Positions 52,448 to 58,018 of a DNA stretch of 58,018 nt are shown piece by piece. The DNA lies in assembly GCF_027011145.1 (NCBI RefSeq), contig NZ_JALVAO010000048.1, forward strand, positions 1 through 58,018. Direction: 5' to 3'. The stretch's first letter is position 1. The number at the start of each line of letters is the position of its first letter. Source of the stretch: Thermococcus sp. (GTDB lineage Archaea > Methanobacteriota_B > Thermococci > Thermococcales > Thermococcaceae). A program made the position numbers and the translations under genes. The notes under the pieces are model-generated. The model made no database searches. It worked only from the letters and a program-made list of their open reading frames with translations, and was not told the DNA's origin.

Positions 52448-53786
52448 GCTTTTCCACCTCTTTTACCACGGTCTTATAGGCAAGTTCAAAGAGCTCATCC
52501 CTTCTTTTCTTGCTCGGCCCCTCGACGACCACGCGAACCTTCGGTTCAGTCCCGCTGGGCCTCACGAGAACCCATGAACCGTCCCTCAGGTTGAAGCGGA
52601 AGCCCGAGATTGTGAGCACTTCCCTGATTTTTCCTCCGAGGCTTTCCTCAAGCTTTTTCATTGCATTCTCAACGACTTTGGCCTTGAACTCGTCGGGGCA
52701 CGGAACGTTCTCCTTCCGGAGGTAATACACCGGAATCTCGGAGACGAGCTTTGAGAGCGGGCCGTTCTCGTCAATCATCTTAATAAGGAGTGCCATTGTC
52801 ACGAAGCTGTCAATCCAGTTGCCGAACTTTGGATGGACGAGCTTCCACGGTTCGCCGGCAAAGATGGCCTTGTAGCGCTTTATCCCGTCGTGGGGCTGGC
52901 CGAGGGGGACCCTGACGACCTTCCCCCCTGCCTTTTCGACGACCTCGTCAATCCTCGAGCCGGTGTTTATCGACGTGACAACAACCCCCCCACCGTTTTC
53001 CTCAACGTAGTGCTTGGCGAAGAGCGCTATTACCGTGTCCTCGTCTACGTAGTTGCCCTTCTCGTCAAAGATTGCTATCCTGTCAGCATCTCCGTCCTGG
53101 GCTATTGCCAAATCCACCCCGAGTTCCCTTACCAGTTTCCCGAGGTAGGCTATGTTCTCGTATCTCGGTTCGGGCTTCCTCCCCGGAAAGTGGCCGTCAA
53201 CATGGGCGTTTATGCTTATAACCTTCGCCCCCATCTCCCGGAGCAAATAGGGAGCCAGAACGCTTCCCGAACCGTTCGCTCCATCGTAGAGCACCTTAAG
53301 GTTAGTCTCGTGGTTTACGAAGTCGAGGACCGCTTGAATGTAGTCCTCTATCACGTCGAGGGGTTTGACAGTCTTAATCTCGTTCCACTCCGCCTTCCTG
53401 AACTTCCCGGAGAAGATTATTTCCTCAAGTTCTTGCTCCTGCTCCACATAGAACTCGGTTCCATCGCCATTGAAGACCTTTATCCCGTTGTCCGTCGGCG
53501 GGTTGTGGCTTGCGGTTATCATGACACCTGCATCGCCGTGTTCCCTTGTCGCCCAGGCCAGAGCCGGCGTGGGGATTAAATCCGCATCGAGAACCTCCAT
53601 TCCGCTCGCGAGAAGGCCTGAAATGAGGGCGTTTTTGAGCATTACGCTGGAAGTTCTCCCGTCGCGAGCAACGACGGCCTTTCCGCCCCTGTAGGTCCCG
53701 ATGGCCATGCCGACCTTCATTGCCAACTCGGGGGTTACCTTCTCCCAGAGCCTGCCCCTAATCCCAGCCGTGCCGAAGAGTTTCAT
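52425..53786 (-). CDS. Phosphohexomutase (PMM/PGM/GlmM superfamily)
   Basis: 453 residues. Opens LFGTAGIRGRLWEKVTPEL; active-site Ser in MITASHNPPTDNGIK; the metal-binding loop DGDADRIAIFD; the sugar-binding part GEPWKLVHPKFGNWID in place of a typical GEESGH loop; and the phosphate-binding RPSGTEPKVRV. It interconverts sugar phosphates, but the exact substrate (mannose, glucose, glucosamine or pentose phosphate) cannot be read. Start ATG 53786 after GGTGATGGT. A glycogen synthase is nearby. Confidence 0.85.
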   Translation of the reverse strand: MKLFGTAGIRGRLWEKVTPELAMKVGMAIGTYRGGKAVVARDGRTSSVMLKNALISGLLASGMEVLDADLIPTPALAWATREHGDAGVMITASHNPPTDNGIKVFNGDGTEFYVEQEQELEEIIFSGKFRKAEWNEIKTVKPLDVIEDYIQAVLDFVNHETNLKVLYDGANGSGSVLAPYLLREMGAKVISINAHVDGHFPGRKPEPRYENIAYLGKLVRELGVDLAIAQDGDADRIAIFDEKGNYVDEDTVIALFAKHYVEENGGGVVVTSINTGSRIDEVVEKAGGKVVRVPLGQPHDGIKRYKAIFAGEPWKLVHPKFGNWIDSFVTMALLIKMIDENGPLSKLVSEIPVYYLRKENVPCPDEFKAKVVENAMKKLEESLGGKIREVLTISGFRFNLRDGSWVLVRPSGTEPKVRVVVEGPSKKRRDELFELAYKTVVKEVEKLRQSARA

Positions 53787-53799
53787 ACCATCACCGGCT

Positions 53800-54228
53800 C
53801 TATTTTGTTCGTGGCTTATAAACGTATATCGCGAGGTTGCCATGGTTGATGAGCCTGAACCCCCTTGGAACGGTGTCCCCGCTCAGGGGCAGAATGACCA
53901 CCGGAATGCCCGTTCTGTGGCTTAGCTCGGCGATTGGCCTCATTATCTCGGGCGTTGGTCTAACAGAGTACAGAACCACGGCATCTCTGTAGAGCTCCAG
54001 CCTCGGGCTGAACAAATCGTCCCTTACTGCGTTTATCCCGAGCCTTCTCGCGTTTTCAACGGCCTTCTCGTTCCAGTCCACAGCTAGAACGTCGTAGCCG
54101 AGTTCCATGAGCTTTAGTGCCACCTTCGTCTGAAATCCTATTCCGAGTTCCACCGCTTTCCCCTTTGGAAAGTTTTTTGAGATGAACTTCGCCATTCCCT
54201 CCAGCATGTTCAGAGTTCTGGCTTTCAC
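53800..54228 (-). CDS. UPF0146 family protein
   Basis: 142 residues. AVELGIGFQTKVALKLMELG, then VLAVDWNEKAVENARRLG, gives the family pattern, which looks like a reduced methyltransferase fold. Function unknown. The start is GTG 54228, because a reverse TATA box (fwd TTTATAC 54249-54255) lies 24 bases away, making it a leaderless message. It diverges from the TrmB-like regulator gene and overlaps no other gene. Confidence 0.8.
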   Translation of the reverse strand: MKARTLNMLEGMAKFISKNFPKGKAVELGIGFQTKVALKLMELGYDVLAVDWNEKAVENARRLGINAVRDDLFSPRLELYRDAVVLYSVRPTPEIMRPIAELSHRTGIPVVILPLSGDTVPRGFRLINHGNLAIYVYKPRTK

Positions 54229-54250
54229 TTAAAAAGTTAGGCAAAAGCTT

Positions 54251-54273
54251 TATACACTCTCGGTGAGTATATA
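54251..54273. promoter_or_regulatory. Imperfect 9-bp dyad over divergent TATA boxes
   Basis: TATACACTC at 54251-54259 and GAGTATATA at 54265-54273 form an inverted repeat with one mismatch around a 5-base centre. The TATA box of the leftward UPF0146 gene (fwd 54249-54255) and that of the rightward regulator (fwd GAGTATATACC 54265-54275) both lie in or at its edge. A protein binding here would block both. The TrmB-like regulator downstream is a candidate (autoregulation, inferred). The glycolytic TATCAC-N5-GTGATA motif is not an exact match. Confidence 0.5.
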
Positions 54274-54317
54274 CCACTTAGAATGAACAAACTAACGCTG
54301 GTGAATAGGTGACGGAA

Positions 54318-55343
54318 ATGAGGGAGGAGGAAATCGTTGAGAAGCTTCAAAAGCTCGGTCTGACCAAGTACGAGAGCTTGGCATACATAACCCTTCTCAA
54401 GCTCGGACCGAGCAAGGCCACTGATATAACCAAGGAGAGCGGTATTCCACACACTCGCGTTTACGATGTCCTCAGCTCGCTCCACAGGAAGGGTTTTGTT
54501 GATGTAATGCACGGAACTCCAAGGCTCTACCGCCCGGTCAACCCAGAGGTCGTCCTTGAGAGAATAAAGGAGGAGTTCATAGAGGACATTGAGAAGCTTA
54601 AAGGGGCCTTTGTTGAGCTCTATAAGAAGACTCACGGTCAAGACCTGCCGGAAATCTGGACGATTCTCGGATTTGACAACACCCTTGAGAGGGTTCAGCA
54701 CATAATAAGGACTGCCCGCCACGAGGTTCTAATCAACACCCCCTACGAGTTTCTGGAGCTCCTCAGGAGGGACATAAAAGCCCGGAAGGACATAGTGTTC
54801 GTAATTGTAACAAACGTTCCGGATGAAATCCCGGAGTGGCTTAAAGCAGATAACATTCTACTCGCGAGAACCGGCGGTGCCCCCTGGCTTATGGCCAGCT
54901 GGATAATAGGAGATGCGGACTACGCAATATTCTTCGGTGCCATTCCAAAGGACAAGCGCAGGGAGAAGTTTTACTCCTTCTGGGCCAAGAGTCCTAGAGC
55001 AGTCTTCCAGTACATGCACTGGTTCTACACGATTTACTTCGACAACAGCGAGATCGTTAAGCCCCTGAACTACGAGGCCCTTCCAAAGCCCCTGACACTC
55101 GTCAACATAAGGACGCTGATTACAATCCTCAAACAGGTCGGTCTTCCGAGGGAGGCCGAAATCACCGGAAAGCTCGTAGATACCCGGGAACCCATCGAGC
55201 TTCGGGGAAAGATTGTTGACTACGAGTACACCCCGCTGGTTGCGAACGTCACAATCGAGGCCGGTGGCAACCGCTGGAAGGTCGGTGGGATAAGCAGTTA
55301 CGTCGAGGACGTTGAGGGTGAGAAGTTCATACTCCTCGAGTGA
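54318..55343 (+). CDS. TrmB-family transcriptional regulator
   Basis: 341 residues. The N-terminal winged helix (residues about 10-80; GLTKYESLAYITLLKLGPSK and SGIPHTRVYDVLSSLHRKGF) is followed by an effector domain as in TrmB (GFDNTLERVQHIIRTARHEV, then WGLMASW-like ALMASWIIGDAD and the C-terminal sugar-binding part). TrmB-type regulators respond to sugars such as maltose. The glycogen synthase gene overlaps its stop by 1 base, so the pair is one unit. ATG 54318 follows AGGTGACG. Confidence 0.87.
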   Translation: MREEEIVEKLQKLGLTKYESLAYITLLKLGPSKATDITKESGIPHTRVYDVLSSLHRKGFVDVMHGTPRLYRPVNPEVVLERIKEEFIEDIEKLKGAFVELYKKTHGQDLPEIWTILGFDNTLERVQHIIRTARHEVLINTPYEFLELLRRDIKARKDIVFVIVTNVPDEIPEWLKADNILLARTGGAPWLMASWIIGDADYAIFFGAIPKDKRREKFYSFWAKSPRAVFQYMHWFYTIYFDNSEIVKPLNYEALPKPLTLVNIRTLITILKQVGLPREAEITGKLVDTREPIELRGKIVDYEYTPLVANVTIEAGGNRWKVGGISSYVEDVEGEKFILLE

Positions 55344-56695
55344 TGCCTATGCGCGTTCTCATGCTCTCCTTTGAATACCTTCCAGTCAAGGTGGGTGGCC
55401 TGGCGGAGGCAGTTACGAGCATAGGGGAAGGCCTTGTGGAACTCGGCAACGAGGTCGTTGTCTTCACTCCCGACCACGGGAGGAACCTGGGCGAGCACCT
55501 ATTTTCCTTTGGGGTTGCATTTGAGGGCAGGGAAGTCTCAATAACGGTGAGAAAAAGGGAGCAGAACGGTGTCACGGTTTACACTCTCTCCGGGGACGTT
55601 CTTGATACCGATGTTTACCCCGACTGGGAGACCCTGCTCAGGAAGGCGGTCCTCTTCGGTAAGGCCTCCGTCGGTTTGCTTAACAGCATCGTTGAGGCCT
55701 TTAAGCCCGATGTAATCCACGCCCACGACTGGCACACCGTTTTTGCCCTTGGATTGCTCAAAAAGTACTTCCAAGTTAGGACCGTCTTTACAGTTCACAG
55801 GCTTAACAAGGCCAAGATTCCTGCCTACTACTTCCACGAGGCCAACTTGGGCGAGCTCGCACCTTATCCGGACATAGACCCGGAGCACACCGCCTGTTAC
55901 ATAGCCGATGCGGTCACAACGGTGAGCAGGAGCTACCTCTGGGAGGAATGGGAGTTCTTTGGAAACTTCGACGGCAAAGTAACGCACGTTTTCAACGGCA
56001 TCGACTGCTCTTTCTGGAACGAGGAACTCCTTGAAAACGCAAACCTCCCGAGGGAGGAGCGGAGGAAGAGAATCCTGGAGAGCTTCGGCCTCTCCGATGG
56101 AAAAGCCTTCATGTTCATCGGCCGTTTTGACCGCTCCCAGAAGGGTGTTGATACGCTCCTAAGGGCGATAGAGATACTCTCAAGTGACCCGGCCTTTGGG
56201 AACATGCGCTTCCTCATAGTCGGCAAAGGTGACCCAGGCCTTGAGGAGTGGGCGAGGGCCGTTGAAAACCGCTTTCCAGAAAACGTCAGGGTAATCACCG
56301 ACGTGCTTCCAAGGGAAACCGTCCGCGAGCTCTACGGTTCGGTGGACTTCGTGGTTATTCCCTCCTACTTTGAGCCCTTTGGCCTCGTCCAGCTTGAGGC
56401 GATGTGCCTCGGGGCGGTTCCAATAGCCAGTTCCGTTGGTGGGCTTAAGGACACGATAATAGACCTGAATGCTGACCCGGAGAACGCCACCGGAATACTC
56501 GTCCCGCCGAGAGACGCTTTCGCACTCGCGAGGGCCATGATTTCGGCGAAGGAACTCGATGAAAGAACCCTTGAAAGGCTCAGGGAAAACGCAAGGAGGA
56601 GGGCCAGAAAGGACTTCACGTGGGAGAACGCCTGCCGGAGGTATCTCCTCGTCTACGAAAACGCCGTGGACAAGGCGGTTCCCTTCCTCCGCTAA
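55343..56695 (+). CDS. glgA: Glycogen synthase (GT5)
   Basis: 450 residues. The N-terminal ADP/UDP-glucose-binding K-x-G-G-L motif is [30 protein letters not shown] gives the central His-Asp, and the C-terminal motif [14 protein letters not shown] holds the catalytic Glu. It extends alpha-1,4-glucan chains from nucleotide sugar. ATG 55343 overlaps the regulator TGA by 1 base (TGATG); ATG 55349 is an alternative. Its 3' end overlaps the convergent Pop5 gene by 4 bases. Confidence 0.93.
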   Translation: MPMRVLMLSFEYLPVKVGGLAEAVTSIGEGLVELGNEVVVFTPDHGRNLGEHLFSFGVAFEGREVSITVRKREQNGVTVYTLSGDVLDTDVYPDWETLLRKAVLFGKASVGLLNSIVEAFKPDVIHAHDWHTVFALGLLKKYFQVRTVFTVHRLNKAKIPAYYFHEANLGELAPYPDIDPEHTACYIADAVTTVSRSYLWEEWEFFGNFDGKVTHVFNGIDCSFWNEELLENANLPREERRKRILESFGLSDGKAFMFIGRFDRSQKGVDTLLRAIEILSSDPAFGNMRFLIVGKGDPGLEEWARAVENRFPENVRVITDVLPRETVRELYGSVDFVVIPSYFEPFGLVQLEAMCLGAVPIASSVGGLKDTIIDLNADPENATGILVPPRDAFALARAMISAKELDERTLERLRENARRRARKDFTWENACRRYLLVYENAVDKAVPFLR

Positions 56696-57054
56696 CGCCA
56701 GCCGTATTCGGCCAGAAACTTCTTTTTAAGCCTTTTTATCGTTCCTGAAACGCCGAGGGTTCTGAAGATAGCCTTTGAGCCGTTTATTTCCGTCACGAGG
56801 GTGAGGGCGAAGCGGAGTTCTTCGACGTGCTTCCTGTCAACTCTGACGATGCCCGTCTGACTCTTCTCGTCGAACTTGATGAACCACGGCTTCGCTTTAG
56901 CGGAGCCGAGAACGCCGAGAGTCGAGAGGCTGGCCTCCCATACGGCCTTCTTCACTTCCTCCTTTCTGAAGGGCCTCTCTCCTACTAGCTGGAAGGCTAT
57001 GTAGCGGTGCTTCTCGCGAAGCGTTGGGGGTAAGTACTTCGGCTTCTCCCTCAT
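56692..57054 (-). CDS. rnp2: RNase P protein component 2 (Pop5 homologue)
   Basis: 120 residues. The family pattern is clear: [19 protein letters not shown] at the start, then [20 protein letters not shown] and [20 protein letters not shown], with [11 protein letters not shown] at the end. It binds the catalytic domain of RNase P RNA. I chose ATG 57054 (MREKPK, as in the family); ATG 57060 is equally possible because a TATA box CTTAAAAAC (fwd about 57083-57091) would give a leaderless start there. The RNA it binds is encoded at 40933-41256. Confidence 0.92.
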   Translation of the reverse strand: MREKPKYLPPTLREKHRYIAFQLVGERPFRKEEVKKAVWEASLSTLGVLGSAKAKPWFIKFDEKSQTGIVRVDRKHVEELRFALTLVTEINGSKAIFRTLGVSGTIKRLKKKFLAEYGWR

Positions 57055-57081
57055 AGGCATCGGACAACTTTGCCCGCCAAC

Positions 57082-57091
57082 GTTTTTAAGG
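57082..57091. promoter_or_regulatory. Shared TATA region for rnp2 and radical SAM gene
   Basis: GTTTTTAAGG reads as a TATA box to the right (start near 57112) and CCTTAAAAAC to the left (start near 57058). One AT stretch may serve both divergent genes. Confidence 0.45.
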
Positions 57092-57126
57092 CCTATCCCG
57101 GGGTTAGGATTAGCGGGGTGAGAACT

Positions 57127-58018
57127 TTGGTCTGGGAGACGCCGTACTTCTCATACGCCGTTCGCGAGTTGCCGAGGGGCTGTCAGCTCTGCGTTAGAGG
57201 AGAGAAGCTCGTCCTCTTTACTACAGGTGCATGCCCGAGGGACTGCTTTTACTGCCCCCTGAGCCCCTGGAGGAGGGAGGATGTTGTTTACGCCAACGAG
57301 AGGCCCGTGAAAAGCGTTGATGACATCATCGAGGAGGCAGTCATTCAGGAGGCCAAAGGGGCCGGGGTGACCGGCGGTGACCCGATGGCGAGGCTTAACA
57401 GGACCGTTGAATACATCAAGGCCCTAAAGGAGGCCTTTGGAGAGGACTTCCACGTCCACCTCTACACCACCGGGGCTCTGGCGACTAAAAAGAACCTTGA
57501 AAAGCTCTACGATGCCGGTTTAGATGAGATACGCTTTCACCCCGACCTCTTTAATCCGGGCCCAAAGCTCTTCGAGATTGAGATAGAGAACATAAAGAAC
57601 GCCTTCGACTTCGACTGGGACGTTGGTGGTGAGATTCCCTCCGTTCCGGGCCAGTTCGAGAGGATGAAGTGGTACGCCGAGTTTCTTGATAAGCTCGGGG
57701 CGAAGTTTCTAAACGTGAACGAGCTTGAGTTCAGCGAGACAAACCTAAGGAACCTTCTCGACAGGGGTTACAGGCCCATAAGCGACGAGAGCTCGGCCAT
57801 AAAGGGCTCCCTTGAGCTGGGCCTTAAGCTCCTTGAGTGGGGTGAGGAAAACACCTCGCTGAGTTACCACCTCTGCACCGCGAAGCTCAAAGATGCCGTC
57901 CAGCTCAGGAACAGGCTTAAGAGGATGGCCAAAAACGTGGCGAGGCCCTACATGGAAGTAACTGAAGACGGAACGCTCCGCTTTGGCATCGCGGAATACG
58001 AGGATTTGGATGAGCTCT
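57127..58018 (+). CDS. Radical SAM protein (partial, runs off the window)
   Basis: The frame starts at TTG 57127, after GGGGTGAG, and continues to the last base. It opens [20 protein letters not shown] with a Cys pair CQLC, then [13 protein letters not shown], the radical SAM [4Fe-4S] motif, then [13 protein letters not shown] and [14 protein letters not shown], the SAM-binding glycine motif, and VHLYTTGA. It resembles a euryarchaeal group related to pyruvate formate-lyase activating enzymes. The substrate is unknown, and the C-terminus is outside. Confidence 0.82.
   Translation, partial: MVWETPYFSYAVRELPRGCQLCVRGEKLVLFTTGACPRDCFYCPLSPWRREDVVYANERPVKSVDDIIEEAVIQEAKGAGVTGGDPMARLNRTVEYIKALKEAFGEDFHVHLYTTGALATKKNLEKLYDAGLDEIRFHPDLFNPGPKLFEIEIENIKNAFDFDWDVGGEIPSVPGQFERMKWYAEFLDKLGAKFLNVNELEFSETNLRNLLDRGYRPISDESSAIKGSLELGLKLLEWGEENTSLSYHLCTAKLKDAVQLRNRLKRMAKNVARPYMEVTEDGTLRFGIAEYEDLDEL

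Noticed and set aside
52833-53579. A 248-residue frame opposite the phosphohexomutase gene
   Set aside because: Shadow of the real gene; the motifs SHNPP and RPSGTEP are on the other strand.
54230-54317. Thermococcales glycolytic motif (TATCAC-N5-GTGATA)
   Set aside because: No exact match exists before the regulator/glgA operon; the dyad there has a different sequence, so I list it as a separate candidate site.

Overview
The window looks like a stretch of a Thermococcales chromosome, most likely Thermococcus. The evidence is a complete A-type ATP synthase operon in the order H-I-K-E-C-F-A-B-D, a type-A archaeal RNase P RNA, archaeal SecF/SecD, a PriS/PriL primase, a TrmB-family regulator, an exported protein ending in a CGP-CTERM-type tail, TATA-box promoters about 25 bases before starts, GGTGA-type ribosome sites, frequent GTG/TTG starts, and very tight packing with 1-8 base overlaps. 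The species cannot be named from this alone. I found no insertion sequence, tRNA, CRISPR array or prophage.

Layout. 1-5.4 kb: tail of an Elp3-like tRNA-modifying enzyme, a TrkH/RCK_C-like membrane protein with a DUF308 protein, a Cys-cluster protein, a small membrane protein, a NIP7 homologue, a KaiC-like ATPase paired with an HTH/coiled-coil protein, and SpeD. 5.7-8.9 kb: secF-secD-trkA. 8.9-17.7 kb: the A-type ATP synthase operon, whose c subunit keeps the residues of a sodium site. 17.8-19.3 kb: a diiron MBL protein and a soluble chemoreceptor signalling protein, probably an oxygen-sensing pair. 19.3-27.3 kb: AlaX-type tRNA editing protein, a PP-loop enzyme, an orphan DppB/DppC permease pair, a radical SAM protein, and pyrK/pyrC. 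27.6-35.4 kb: a full peptide/oligosaccharide-type ABC importer (binding protein, B, C, D, F and a small membrane protein). 35.4-41.2 kb: NadE, a DMT permease, glutamine synthetase, UPF0216, membrane and surface proteins, and the RNase P RNA. 41.2-44.3 kb: primase operon priL-priS-eamA. 44.5-49.2 kb: a second KaiC-like ATPase, an exported OB-fold-like protein with a TctA-like permease, and an RlmI-like methyltransferase. 49.2-58 kb: a small ORF and a probable C/D box guide RNA, an RlmF-like methyltransferase, M20 peptidase, MBL hydrolase, phosphohexomutase, UPF0146, TrmB-like regulator with glycogen synthase, RNase P protein Pop5, and a truncated radical SAM gene.

Themes. RNA processing and modification recur (Elp3, NIP7, AlaX, the PP-loop enzyme, RlmI- and RlmF-like enzymes, RNase P RNA and Pop5, a C/D sRNA). 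Energy and transport form the core (ATP synthase, SecDF, the ABC importer). Carbohydrate storage is grouped at 52.4-56.7 kb with its own TrmB-type regulator and a dyad covering two divergent promoters.

The least explained signals are the unannotated C/D box RNA at 49425-49483, the ODP/chemoreceptor operon with a tandem 12-bp repeat just upstream of its promoter, the KaiC/HTH operon with a 10-bp-phased tandem repeat, the RNase P RNA whose 3' P1 strand also encodes the end of a convergent permease gene, and palindromes around the ABC importer. All function calls come from reading the translated sequence, without database searches.
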